35,177 nucleotides of DNA, taken from assembly GCF_019243155.1 (NCBI RefSeq), contig NZ_JAFAUS010000278.1, forward strand, positions 1 through 35,177. Reading direction: 5' to 3'. The DNA comes from Mycobacterium sp. Its GTDB lineage: Bacteria > Actinomycetota > Actinomycetes > Mycobacteriales > Mycobacteriaceae. Below, piece by piece: positions 1 to 8,028 of this stretch (position 1 is its first letter; each line of letters starts with the position of its first letter). The notes under the pieces are model-generated. The model worked only from the letters and a program-made list of their open reading frames with translations, did no database searches and was not told the origin of the DNA. A program made the translations under genes and the position numbers.

Positions 1-178
1 CAGCCGGCATCACGCCGTAATCGTGGACACCGGAACGGGTTTCATGATCACCGACGTGCGGTCGACCAATGGTGTCGAGGTGCAGGGGCAGCGCATTGCG
101 CCCAGGGCCACCCTGACCGACGGGGACCACATCCTGATCGGCAACTCCGAGTTCGTCTTCGAAGTCCTCTCGGCCTGA
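1..178 (+). CDS. embR: EmbR-like transcriptional regulator, C-terminal FHA domain (5' end outside window)
   Basis: Only the last 58 codons are present; the reading frame enters from base 2 and stops with TGA at 176-178. The translation carries the hallmarks of a forkhead-associated phosphothreonine-binding domain: SRHH near the edge and STNGV further on, then a final beta-strand region ending EFVFEVLSA. Known FHA proteins use the Ser and His of the first motif and the Ser/Asn of the second to bind phosphothreonine. Among mycobacterial FHA proteins this tail most resembles EmbR, a SARP-type activator (winged helix, BTAD, FHA) phosphorylated by PknH that controls emb genes. Its position about 1.9 kb from embC supports that reading, and M. 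avium is known to carry embR beside embAB. FHA tails occur in many proteins and the DNA-binding part lies outside the window, so EmbR is a probable rather than certain call. Confidence 0.7.
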   Translation, partial: SRHHAVIVDTGTGFMITDVRSTNGVEVQGQRIAPRATLTDGDHILIGNSEFVFEVLSA

Positions 179-181
179 GGC

Positions 182-805
182 CTATCCGTTCAACCTGGCG
201 GCCAGCGTGTCCACGCCAGGACCCGCAAGGTCGGCGACCGCCGCGGGTCGCCCGCTCATCGCCATCAGCAGCGCCTCGCCGGGCCCGGTGACCTCGGGTC
301 CGTTGCCATGCGCCCAGTCGACGTCGGCGGCGCGCAGTCGCAGCCCCCGAATCCTGCGTCCCGCACCGAGTCTCGGATTGCCGGGCACCAGGCCCAGGAC
401 CCGCTCGAGCCGGTCGGTGGGCACGGTACGCGGCCGGCCGAGGGCGCGGCGGATGTCCTGGTGGTGGATCGTGCCGTCGACGAGCGCGATCATGCCGCCG
501 AAACCCGCTGTCAGGCCGCGTGGTTGGAGATGATGGCGCAAAAACTCGAGTAGCTGCTGCGGACCGAGGGACGAGAACTCGTCGACACCGATCTGGTTGG
601 TGCGCACGATCCAGCCCTTCGCGAACCGCTTCACCAGTTGCGCCGTGCTGAGCTCCTCATAGCTGATCACATGCGCGACAACGTCTTTGACGTTCCACTT
701 GGTACACAAGGTGGGCGCCTCCCAATCCTGCGGCGTCAAAGTGGCCAGGAATTCGGCGAGGTCGGCCCGCTCGGCACGGGCCATGGTCATCAGGTCCGCG
801 GTCAT
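182..805 (-). CDS. DinB/mycothiol-maleylpyruvate-isomerase-fold protein (Rv2036-like)
   Basis: This 207-aa protein has the N-terminal pattern of the TIGR03083/TIGR03086 family: a helical bundle with TLCTKWNVKDVVAHV near residues 32-46, where the His is a likely metal ligand, and a second His pair in TIHHQDIRR near 112-120. Family members are four-helix DinB-like proteins, some of them mycothiol-dependent isomerases or transferases; no substrate can be read from this sequence. Its ATG overlaps the stop of the upstream SRPBCC gene by 4 nt (ATGA), so it is almost certainly the third gene of a translationally coupled operon. The order ArsR-SRPBCC-DinB matches M. tuberculosis Rv2034-Rv2035-Rv2036. 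Its 3' end lies 3 nt from the convergent embR-like stop, leaving no room for a separate terminator. The family is secure; the function is unknown. Confidence 0.8.
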   Translation of the reverse strand: MTADLMTMARAERADLAEFLATLTPQDWEAPTLCTKWNVKDVVAHVISYEELSTAQLVKRFAKGWIVRTNQIGVDEFSSLGPQQLLEFLRHHLQPRGLTAGFGGMIALVDGTIHHQDIRRALGRPRTVPTDRLERVLGLVPGNPRLGAGRRIRGLRLRAADVDWAHGNGPEVTGPGEALLMAMSGRPAAVADLAGPGVDTLAARLNG

Positions 806-1290
806 TCCGCGACCTCAGTGCTCATCAGCTGGGTGTAGCGACCAAGGTAAAGCGGCCAGCCCGCGTCGCCGTCGACGCCGTCGGCGAGGGACTGCCATCC
901 CGGACCGTGGCGGTCAAGATGGCGGTGTTCGATCTCGACGAGGGTGCGCTCGGCCGACTGCGCGGTGAAGCGGACTTCGACTTCGCTGGCCTTCCCGGGG
1001 TCGGTTTCCAGCTGCCATGTCGCGCCGATGTGCCACGCGAAGACCAGGCGCCGCGGCGGTTCGAAGGCCAGGATGCGCGCCCACCGGCAGACGCTGCCGT
1101 CGACGCCGCGGTCGTAGATGTCGCCTCCCACCCGGGGTTCCAGCACCGTCTCGGCGATCGGGACCGCCAACAGGTTGTGGTCGCGGGGTTTGATGGCCCC
1201 GAATTGATCGGTGAAGACGGCGAACGCGCGCTCGATGGGTGCGTTGACCACCACGTGGTGCGCGACGTTCGGGGTTCGCTGCGGCGTCAT
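802..1290 (-). CDS. SRPBCC / AHSA1-type ligand-binding domain protein (Rv2035-like)
   Basis: A 162-aa protein made of a single START/Bet v1-like fold of the AHSA1 type. Typical features are the opening strand HHVVVNAPIERAFAVFTD, the central GGDIYDR segment, the strand RLVFAWHIGATW, and a long C-terminal helix (PGWQSLADGVDGDAGW). Proteins of this group bind hydrophobic ligands, but no ligand or enzyme activity is predictable here. The gene overlaps the upstream ArsR gene by 4 nt and the downstream DinB-like gene by 4 nt, so all three are probably made from one message. ArsR-AHSA1 pairs are a recurrent arrangement in actinobacteria in which the ArsR protein represses the operon. Length and start agree with the M. 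tuberculosis Rv2035 layout. Confidence 0.85.
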   Translation of the reverse strand: MTPQRTPNVAHHVVVNAPIERAFAVFTDQFGAIKPRDHNLLAVPIAETVLEPRVGGDIYDRGVDGSVCRWARILAFEPPRRLVFAWHIGATWQLETDPGKASEVEVRFTAQSAERTLVEIEHRHLDRHGPGWQSLADGVDGDAGWPLYLGRYTQLMSTEVAE

Positions 1291-1610
1291 AGGGCTTCTC
1301 CCTTGCTCTCGTCGATGGTCTGGGCGTAGTTGGTGAGCGCTTGCGTCCAGAACCGGTCGAGGTCGGCACGTAGGGCCTCGAGACCGGTCGGGTCGAGCTG
1401 GTAGACCCGCCGGGTTCCCGCGGCGCGGTCGCGCACCAGCCCGGCGGACTTGAGCACCTTGAGGTGTTGGGACACCGCGGGCCGGCTCACGGGCAGGTCG
1501 CGGGCCAGTTCACCGACCGCCAGCGGACCGTGGGCGAGCCGCTCCACGATGGCCCGTCGCGTGCCGTCGCCCAGGGCCAGCCAGGCGTTATCGCTTCGGT
1601 AAGCGGCCAC
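1287..1610 (-). CDS. ArsR-family winged-helix repressor (Rv2034-like)
   Basis: The ORF track starts this frame at 1703, but I place the start at the GTG at 1610, giving 107 aa beginning VAAYRSDNAWLALGDGTRR; M. tuberculosis Rv2034 is also 107 aa. The winged helix-turn-helix spans about residues 28-65 (VGELARDLPVSRPAVSQHL is the recognition region), and the C-terminal helix ends TNYAQTIDES. No metal-binding CXCXXC motif is present, so this is not a classical metal sensor. Rv2034 is known as a self-repressing regulator with additional targets. It is the first gene of a three-gene operon and overlaps the next by 4 nt. A sigma-A-like promoter with a palindrome over its -10 sits directly in front of the GTG, which suggests a leaderless transcript and autoregulation. 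Confidence 0.88.
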   Translation of the reverse strand: MAAYRSDNAWLALGDGTRRAIVERLAHGPLAVGELARDLPVSRPAVSQHLKVLKSAGLVRDRAAGTRRVYQLDPTGLEALRADLDRFWTQALTNYAQTIDESKGEAL

Positions 1611-1611
1611 G

Positions 1612-1647
1612 AACTGTAAGTGTAGGCTTACGGAGCTTGCGATCCAA
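1612..1647 (-). promoter_or_regulatory. Promoter and candidate operator of the ArsR operon
   Basis: On the minus strand a -35-like TTGGAT (1647-1642), a 17-bp spacer and a -10-like TACACT (1624-1619) place the start of transcription at about 1610-1612, on or next to the GTG start codon, so the message would be leaderless. An inverted repeat GTAAG-TGTAGG-CTTAC (1616-1631) covers the -10 and is a good candidate site for the ArsR protein itself. Hexamers and palindrome are read directly; their function is inferred. Confidence 0.55.
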
Positions 1648-1778
1648 TAGGCCCACTGCGTGGGACGCAAGAATTTCGCAAGAATCTCTAGACCATCTAG
1701 CAAGCGGGCTGTCGCAACCTTGTGTTGTCGGTCATCGGGGCCGACCCAAGATAAATACGGCAGATAGGAATCACCACC

Positions 1779-1994
1779 ATGAAGGACATGAAGGTCTCCA
1801 AGCTTCGCGTCGCCGCGGGCGTCGGGCTGACCACCATCGGTCTGTCACTCGCCGGGTCCCTGATGCCGGCCGTCGCCTCCGCGAGCCCCTACGTTCCGCA
1901 CAGCGGTCCGTTACACCCGATTCGCCACTACGCCGCGAACTTCATCAACCCCGGCTGGGCGATCACCCACCCGCTTCGCTCCAGCCTTCCGTGA
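1779..1994 (+). CDS. Small secreted protein of unknown function
   Basis: A 71-aa protein with a clear Sec signal peptide: Lys/Arg-containing n-region (MKDMKVSKLR), hydrophobic core (VAAGVGLTTIGLSLAGSLM) and an AVASASP junction suited to signal peptidase I. The mature part would be only about 35 residues, rich in Pro and His (YVPHSGPLHPIRHY) and ending RSSLP, with no cysteines and no lipobox. The ATG at 1779 is preceded by AGGA at 1766-1769 (9-nt gap); a second ATG three codons later is possible. The gene is divergent from the ArsR operon and convergent with embC, with a strong hairpin between it and embC. I do not recognise a family. Short secreted proteins of this kind are common in mycobacteria and mostly uncharacterised. 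Confidence 0.65.
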   Translation: MKDMKVSKLRVAAGVGLTTIGLSLAGSLMPAVASASPYVPHSGPLHPIRHYAANFINPGWAITHPLRSSLP

Positions 1995-2017
1995 CCCTGA
2001 GGTCGCTTGCACGAAAC

Positions 2018-2056
2018 AATCTGCCCCGCTTCCGGTTTGAAGAAGCGGGGCAGATT
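2018..2056. terminator. Bidirectional hairpin between embC and the small secreted gene
   Basis: A perfect 15-bp inverted repeat AATCTGCCCCGCTTC (2018-2032) / GAAGCGGGGCAGATT (2042-2056) with a 9-nt loop. It lies 23 nt after the small secreted gene and 22 nt after the embC stop, between two converging genes. There is no long U-tract, as is usual for mycobacterial terminators. It is the strongest hairpin seen in the window and probably ends transcription from both sides. Confidence 0.75.
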
Positions 2057-2078
2057 CGTTGTTGCGGCAGTCTGGACG

Positions 2079-5000
2079 TCAGTGTCGCAGCGGCGCGGGG
2101 TTCCACAGGCCGCTGCGCGTCGCCACCCCCAACTGCAACTGAGCGGGCTGGGCGTCGGGGTAGTACGGCGTCAACCGCTGTAACGAGCCCCAGTCCCGCG
2201 ACCAGTCTTCCTTCAGATAGGTGGCGATGGTGGTCGCCTTCAACAGCAATTCGGTGACGCCCAGCGGGCCGCCGCCGTTGTTGTCCATCACCGGGGAGTT
2301 GGCCTCGGCGCCGAACCGGTCGGGCAGGATGCGCCATTTCGGCGCCTCGTCGACGCCGTTCTGATGACCGAACGGCCGCTGGCACGGGAATGCCAGTCCG
2401 ACAAGCCAATCCAAGAACACCGGGTCGACGGAGCCCACCACGTCCTGCAGCGTGCTCAGTTGCGGAATCCGCGGCGGAGTGAGCGCGATCCAGTGCTGCG
2501 GAGCCAGGTCTTCGTCGTTGGCGACCAGGCGGACCTGGGTCGCGTTGCTCGGGATCGCCGAGCGCGCCAGCCGCAGGTTACGCCAGGCCGGCGACGCCCC
2601 GACGTCCGAGAACTGCAGTGAGCCACCGGATTTCCCGGCGGCCGCCTCGTCGTCGGTGGCCCATTGCAGCTGCACCTCGTGGGCGTCGAACCGGCCCGCG
2701 GCCGACACGACCATCAGCGGCCGGGCCTGGTCGCGGGCGGGCAGTCGATACCAGCCCGACCGCAGCCGGGCGACGACCTGAACACCCGACCGCCAACTTC
2801 CCAGCACCGGCGTGCGGGCGGGGTCGAGGTTGTAGGGCAGCGCGGCGGGCGAGCCGTTGATCCCCGGTGCCTGGGTGGTGCCGCCCTCGGTGCCGGCCTG
2901 ATTGGTGGTCGCGGTCTTGTCCTCGTCGTTGACGAAGCTGCGGTCGCCCGGGCGTTCCATCACCGGGTCGGCGCGGACGTCAGCGGGAATGCCGTTGGGG
3001 GTGAAGGCTTCCGACAACCCGGCTCCCAGCGCGTCGGCCACCGGCCCCGTCACCGGCGAGAGCATGCCGATGTTGGGATCCTGCTCCACCAGCACGTCTT
3101 CGGCCAGTCCGCAGGACTTACCGGCCAGCGCCTCGAGGTTCGACCGGCCCACCGACCACGCCGGATACTGCCCGGTCATCGCCAGGGTCAGCGATGCCAC
3201 CTCGAAGACAACCAGCAGCCAGGTGGCAACCGCCAACGGAGACTGGATGATTCGTTCGGCCCGCGTGCCGTTCGGGGTCCCCGAGTCGGTGGCAACGAAG
3301 TGGAACCACGCCCCCAACAACAACACCACTACGGTCAGGCCCAGCAGTGCCGTCGCAAACGCGTAGTGCCAGGCGGGAAATTCGTTCGACCAAGGCACCC
3401 CGAAATTTGACACGTACCACCAGCCGTTGACGCTGGCGAAGGACAGCGCCACCAGAAACAGCACGACGGCGGCGAACACGGTGCGGTTGCGTCGCGACCG
3501 CATGGCCCCGGCGGTGACCGCGACCGCGGCCAGCGCGCCCAGTGATCCGGCCAGGCCCGCGAACACCCCGAAGTGGTGCGTCCACTTGGTGGGGGTGAAC
3601 ATCATCGCCAGGAACGAAATGATGGTGATGCCCATGATGCGCAGACTCGGTCCGCTGGCGGTGCCCGGAATTCGGCCCTTGCGCAACGACATTGCCACCG
3701 AGATGCCGAGCGCGAGCAGCAGCGCCAGGACGGCGAAGCGCCGGGCGACCGACCCGTCCGGGCTGGCCATGAACAGCCGCTCGTAGCGGATGTGTTCGTC
3801 GAACCAGCTCAGGCTCGGCCCGACGGCCCGCTTGAGGGCGGTGGCCTGGATCTCGCCGGCCAGGGTCTGGTCGCGGAAGATCAGGATGATCGTGACGGTG
3901 GCCGCGGCGAGCAAGGGCGCCACCAGTGGCAGCGCGCCGAACCGCTTGTATCTGCGGTGCAGGATGGTGCGCAGCGGGCCGATCGCCACCAGCAGCGCAC
4001 CGATCGAGGCGATCCCCGTGGGCCCCGAGAACAGGGTCAGCGCGCCGATGATGCAGGCGATCGCGACCGGCAGCAGCCTGCTGGTGGCCACCGCCCGTTC
4101 CACCGAGCACCAGGTCAGCAGGATGCCCAGCGCGATGATCGGCTCGGGCCGCAGGCCGTTGTCCAGCGGCAGCCACACGGCGAGGAACATGCCCGCCGCC
4201 GTCCATGCCGCGGCGCGGTTCTTCTTGACCGCGTCGCCCAGGCGGGGGATGACTTCACGGCTGATCGCCCACCAGCAGGTCAGCGCCATCACCAAGGTGG
4301 GCAGCCGCATCCAGACGCTGGATGTGCTGACGTGCGCCCACAGCGCGAGCAGGTCGTAGTACCAGCCGAACGGGGCCTCGGGCGTGCCGATCCACCGGTA
4401 GTAGTTGGCCATGTAGCCGGCGTGCTCGGACACCCGGGCCATGGTCAGGATGTAGCCGTCGTCGGAGGTGTTGGCGCCGACGAAATGCCACCACGTCAGC
4501 ACGGCGATGACGAGGGCGTCCAGCCCGCCGATCGACCACCAGCGCGGCGGCAGGAAGCGGCGGTGCCGGGTGCCGTCGGCGGTGTCGAGCACGTGCAGCG
4601 CCGCCAGCGCGGCGACGGTCAGCACCACCCCGAGGATCATCGCGGCCAGCTTCAGCGTGGTGGGGCTGCTGCTGTAGCGGGTGTCGATGGTCGCCGAGAA
4701 GCTCAGGCCCGGGGGCGTCAGTCCAGCCAGGTCGGTGAACACGCCGACGATCTGCGGGCGGAAGTCGTAGCCACTGCGCTCGCCGCGCAGGGGTGAGCCG
4801 GGGTGCTCCGCGTTCGGTCCTTGCGTCAGCCCGACGAATTCGGCGGTGACCCGGTCGGCGTGGGCGGTGAAGGTCAGCCGCTGGCATGCCGGGCTGAGGA
4901 CCTGGCTCAGCGGGGCGCTGACCACCGGAACGTTGCGCACCACGAGCACCAGCTCGTCGTTGGCGCGCAGGATGAGCAGCCCGCGGTCGACGGCCTTGGG

Positions 5001-5336
5001 GGCCTGTTTGGGCACAGTCGACAGCAGCACCGTCTTGGACGCGTTCTGCGGGCCGGCCAATCCGGCGGCGGCCTGGCACGGGATGGTGACGTTCAGCTCG
5101 GTGGCGACGTACCCGATCAGCGGCGCCTCGACGCTGTTGAACGTGCCGTTCTGGGGCCAGTTCAGGTGCGCGGTGGTCTGGTTGACCGGCAGCAGCGGGG
5201 TGGCGATCGCCAGCAGGGCTCCGAGTAGACCGGCGACGGTAGCGACCAGCCGGGCGATCCGGTGGTTTCCTTCCGTGTCGTTCACGGAGCTAGATGCTAG
5301 TTCTTCGGCCGTCTGCCGCGAGGTGTCGGTGCTCAT
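2079..5336 (-). CDS. embC: Arabinosyltransferase EmbC
   Basis: A 1085-aa GT-C membrane arabinosyltransferase that uses decaprenylphosphoryl-arabinose to extend the arabinan of lipoarabinomannan; it is one of the ethambutol-target Emb proteins. I start it at the ATG at 5336, which overlaps the aftA stop as ATGA; the ORF-track start at 5609 lies inside aftA. The protein opens with a first membrane helix ([20 protein letters not shown]), then a periplasmic domain, the catalytic-type DD pair in NTSDDGYI (about residues 290-296), multiple membrane helices, the Emb proline-rich motif [12 protein letters not shown], and a large C-terminal carbohydrate-binding region ending APLRH. Its wording ([25 protein letters not shown]) fits EmbC rather than EmbA or EmbB; M. 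tuberculosis EmbC is 1094 aa. No embA or embB follows, unlike the embCAB order of M. tuberculosis. Confidence 0.95.
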   Translation of the reverse strand: MSTDTSRQTAEELASSSVNDTEGNHRIARLVATVAGLLGALLAIATPLLPVNQTTAHLNWPQNGTFNSVEAPLIGYVATELNVTIPCQAAAGLAGPQNASKTVLLSTVPKQAPKAVDRGLLILRANDELVLVVRNVPVVSAPLSQVLSPACQRLTFTAHADRVTAEFVGLTQGPNAEHPGSPLRGERSGYDFRPQIVGVFTDLAGLTPPGLSFSATIDTRYSSSPTTLKLAAMILGVVLTVAALAALHVLDTADGTRHRRFLPPRWWSIGGLDALVIAVLTWWHFVGANTSDDGYILTMARVSEHAGYMANYYRWIGTPEAPFGWYYDLLALWAHVSTSSVWMRLPTLVMALTCWWAISREVIPRLGDAVKKNRAAAWTAAGMFLAVWLPLDNGLRPEPIIALGILLTWCSVERAVATSRLLPVAIACIIGALTLFSGPTGIASIGALLVAIGPLRTILHRRYKRFGALPLVAPLLAAATVTIILIFRDQTLAGEIQATALKRAVGPSLSWFDEHIRYERLFMASPDGSVARRFAVLALLLALGISVAMSLRKGRIPGTASGPSLRIMGITIISFLAMMFTPTKWTHHFGVFAGLAGSLGALAAVAVTAGAMRSRRNRTVFAAVVLFLVALSFASVNGWWYVSNFGVPWSNEFPAWHYAFATALLGLTVVVLLLGAWFHFVATDSGTPNGTRAERIIQSPLAVATWLLVVFEVASLTLAMTGQYPAWSVGRSNLEALAGKSCGLAEDVLVEQDPNIGMLSPVTGPVADALGAGLSEAFTPNGIPADVRADPVMERPGDRSFVNDEDKTATTNQAGTEGGTTQAPGINGSPAALPYNLDPARTPVLGSWRSGVQVVARLRSGWYRLPARDQARPLMVVSAAGRFDAHEVQLQWATDDEAAAGKSGGSLQFSDVGASPAWRNLRLARSAIPSNATQVRLVANDEDLAPQHWIALTPPRIPQLSTLQDVVGSVDPVFLDWLVGLAFPCQRPFGHQNGVDEAPKWRILPDRFGAEANSPVMDNNGGGPLGVTELLLKATTIATYLKEDWSRDWGSLQRLTPYYPDAQPAQLQLGVATRSGLWNPAPLRH

Positions 5337-7261
5337 CGGCCGCTCGCCACGGGCTGGGCCGCCGGCTTGCGCACGGCCAGGACGAACGGACCGACGCTCT
5401 GGACGGCGAAAGCCGGGCTGTCGAACAGGGCGCCACGCAGATCGACGGTGTAGCGGCGCACGTTGGGCTGGTTGGGATACACGTCCTCGGCCAGCCGAAG
5501 GGTGTAGTTGCCTACTGCGCCGCGCCGCATCAGGAAGACCGTCGGGGGCGGCCACGGGCAGGTGTCCAGGGCGTGGATCAACTCGTCGGCGGTCTTGAGC
5601 GTGGCCCACTTGTTGATCTGCGCGGCGCGCAGGTCGAACTGCGCGAGCGGGTTGGCGTAGTGCGACGTCAGTCCCTGGAATCCCCAGTAGGGGTAAAAGG
5701 ACAGGAAGCTGTAGTCAGCGGTCATCACCACGGTCTGGTTGCGGGGCTTGCCGGTCTCCCGCACGATCGCGGCGTCGATGGTGGGGTAGAACTTCTCCGA
5801 GCTGGGCGGCCGCCGGTCGCCGCGCTGCCCGCCGCCGTCGGTGTCGGTGTAGGCGATGGTGAGGTCCGGCCGCAGCACGTCGGGGATGTCCTGGCTGAAC
5901 GCGATCGCGGCGGCCAGGCCGATGGCACCCGCTACCGGGACGATCGACCGTTGCGCCCCCCGGCTCCAGTCGCGGTCGACGGCTCGCGCGGTTAGCGCCC
6001 GGGTGGCTTCCAGGAAGCCGAACACACCGGCGACGACCAGCAGCACGGTCAGCGTCGGCTGCAGCCGGAACGACAACAGCGTCGTGCGCGCCAGCGTGGT
6101 CAGCATCGACAACAGCGACCACAGGTAGACGGCCAGCACGCCGATCGTCAGTGCCGCCGCCCGCACCGACGAGCCGGCGCGCACCGCCAGCCACAGCGTG
6201 CCCACCATGCAGACCGTTCCGAGCAGCGAGAACTGCAGCATCGGGAAGGTCAGCACGGCGCCGTCGGCCGGCAGGTAGTGGTTGGCGCTACCGGTGTTGC
6301 TGATCGGGCTGTGCGCCGCCCGCAGCAGAAACGGTGTCCAGGTGATGGCGCCGATCGCCGCCGCGAGGACGGCGACGACGGCCAGCCGCCGCAGCGGATC
6401 GAATGTGGCCTTGACGCCGCTAGCCCGCCAGCGCGCCGCGGCCAGCCCGCATCCCATCAATGCGAGCGTGAAGGCGCTGAAAGCGAACAGCAGCGGGTAC
6501 CAGGTGGCCGTCCAGCCGAGGAACAACCCGGTGCCGACCACCGCCGCCCAGCCGCCCGACCGCGCGCCACCGCGCAGGCCCGACCACGCAAGCACCAGCA
6601 CTGGCGGCAGCAGCACCGTGATCATCGCCGAGTACGGCTCGGGCGAGCTGTAGGCCAACGCGACCGCCGCGGATGCGGTGGTGACGGTCAGCGCGTATTC
6701 GAAGCGGACCAACCGCCCCCACAACACCAGGGCGACCGCGACGGCGACGGTGATCGAGGTGATGGCCCACGGCTTGAAGATCTCCCAGGCCGGTGTCCCG
6801 CTGAGCGCCGCGGCGCGCCCGCCGATCCAGAACCAGCCCGGCGGATAGTAGGGCGGCAGCCCGATGTAGGTCATGTCCGCCAGGGCTGGGCTGTCGGCGA
6901 GCCGGGTCAGGTACTCGGTGCGGAACTGCTGGTCGACGGAGATGCCGAACAGATACAGCTTGGTCGCCCCGAGCGGCATGCCCAGCGTGACGACGGTGAA
7001 CGCGGACACGAAGACCAGGCCGCCGAGCTGTGCCGCCAGCCGGCCACGGGGACGGGTGGAACGCCGCCACAGCCAGCCGACCGCGACCAGACCGGCCAGG
7101 CAGCCGACCTGCCCGACGGTGGTCAGCGCGTGCAGCTGGTTGGACGACGGGAAGGCGGGCCATTGAACGCGGGCGATGGCCGTCAGCGACAGCACCGCGA
7201 CAACAACGGCCACCATCGCCGCAACTGCCATCTGGCCCAGGGCGGCCAGCGCGTTACGCAT
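5333..7261 (-). CDS. aftA: Galactan 5-O-arabinofuranosyltransferase AftA
   Basis: AftA (Rv3792 type) adds the first arabinofuranosyl residue from decaprenylphosphoryl-arabinose onto the galactan chain, priming arabinan synthesis on the outer face of the membrane. I choose the ATG at 7261 ([10 protein letters not shown]), 2 nt after the dprE2 stop, giving 642 aa; M. tuberculosis AftA is 643 aa. The ORF-track start at 7345 would run into dprE2. Multiple hydrophobic helices fill the first two thirds, with loop motifs [16 protein letters not shown] and [14 protein letters not shown] typical of this GT-C family. A soluble C-terminal domain follows ([24 protein letters not shown]) and ends in [11 protein letters not shown]. 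The stop overlaps the embC start (ATGA), so AftA and EmbC are translationally coupled. Confidence 0.95.
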   Translation of the reverse strand: MRNALAALGQMAVAAMVAVVVAVLSLTAIARVQWPAFPSSNQLHALTTVGQVGCLAGLVAVGWLWRRSTRPRGRLAAQLGGLVFVSAFTVVTLGMPLGATKLYLFGISVDQQFRTEYLTRLADSPALADMTYIGLPPYYPPGWFWIGGRAAALSGTPAWEIFKPWAITSITVAVAVALVLWGRLVRFEYALTVTTASAAVALAYSSPEPYSAMITVLLPPVLVLAWSGLRGGARSGGWAAVVGTGLFLGWTATWYPLLFAFSAFTLALMGCGLAAARWRASGVKATFDPLRRLAVVAVLAAAIGAITWTPFLLRAAHSPISNTGSANHYLPADGAVLTFPMLQFSLLGTVCMVGTLWLAVRAGSSVRAAALTIGVLAVYLWSLLSMLTTLARTTLLSFRLQPTLTVLLVVAGVFGFLEATRALTARAVDRDWSRGAQRSIVPVAGAIGLAAAIAFSQDIPDVLRPDLTIAYTDTDGGGQRGDRRPPSSEKFYPTIDAAIVRETGKPRNQTVVMTADYSFLSFYPYWGFQGLTSHYANPLAQFDLRAAQINKWATLKTADELIHALDTCPWPPPTVFLMRRGAVGNYTLRLAEDVYPNQPNVRRYTVDLRGALFDSPAFAVQSVGPFVLAVRKPAAQPVASGR

Positions 7262-7263
7262 GA

Positions 7264-8028
7264 TCAGATTGGCAACTTGCGGAAGATTGTCCGCGGGATG
7301 TGTCGCAACACGATCATCACGTACCGGAATGCTGCTGGGGCCCAAACCAATTCCTTACCTTTTGCGGCCGAGGTCACCGCGAGGTTGGCGACGTACTCCT
7401 TATCGACGGTCAGCGGCGCTTCCTTGACGTGCGCGCTCATCCGGGTACGTACCTGGCCGGGCCGGATCACCAGAACACGAACGCCGAACTCGCGCAACGC
7501 TTCTGCCAATCCGAGATAGAAACCGTCGAGCCCCGCTTTGGTGGAGCCGTAGACGAAGTTGGACCGCCGCACCCGCTCCCCGGCCACGGTGCTCATCGCG
7601 ATGATCTGGCCGAAGCCCTGAGCACGCATCTTCTCGCCCAGCAACACGCCCACCGAAACAGCGGCGGTGTAGTTGATCTCGGCGGCCAGCACGGCCTTGC
7701 GCTGGTTCTGCCACAGCTCCTCGGCGTCGCCGAGGATGCCGAACGCGACGATCACCACGTCGACATCGCCGTCGGCGAATGCCTCGTCGATCATCTTGGG
7801 GTGGCTGTCGGGGTCGGTGGCCTCGAAGTCGATCAGCTGCACCGACTTCGCGCCGGCCGCCTTCATCTGGGCCACCGCGTCGTCGCGGCCCGGGTCATTG
7901 GGCATGGCGGCCAGCACAATCCGCGCGTGGGCGTTCTTCAGGTAGCGCTCACAGATGGCGAGCCCGATCTCGGAGGTACCGCCCAGCAGCAGGATGGTCT
8001 GCGGATTTCCTACGGCATCGAGCACCAT
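7264..8028 (-). CDS. dprE2: Decaprenylphosphoryl-2-keto-erythro-pentose reductase DprE2
   Basis: A 254-aa short-chain dehydrogenase that reduces the 2-keto intermediate made by DprE1, using NADH, to give decaprenylphosphoryl-arabinose. The Rossmann nucleotide-binding motif is GGTSEIG (residues 16-22), the catalytic Ser lies in AMSTVAGE, and the YxxxK pair is Y160-K164 (VYGSTKAG). The length equals that of M. tuberculosis DprE2 (Rv3791). The ATG at 8028 abuts the TAA of dprE1 with no gap, and aftA begins 2 nt after its stop, consistent with a single coupled message for DPA synthesis and use. Nothing is unusual in the active site. Confidence 0.95.
   Translation of the reverse strand: MVLDAVGNPQTILLLGGTSEIGLAICERYLKNAHARIVLAAMPNDPGRDDAVAQMKAAGAKSVQLIDFEATDPDSHPKMIDEAFADGDVDVVIVAFGILGDAEELWQNQRKAVLAAEINYTAAVSVGVLLGEKMRAQGFGQIIAMSTVAGERVRRSNFVYGSTKAGLDGFYLGLAEALREFGVRVLVIRPGQVRTRMSAHVKEAPLTVDKEYVANLAVTSAAKGKELVWAPAAFRYVMIVLRHIPRTIFRKLPI

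Noticed and set aside
3573-4796. 407-aa plus-strand ORF inside embC
   Set aside because: Antisense shadow of a well-conserved gene; composition dominated by Arg, Gln, Gly and Asp, no recognisable motif.
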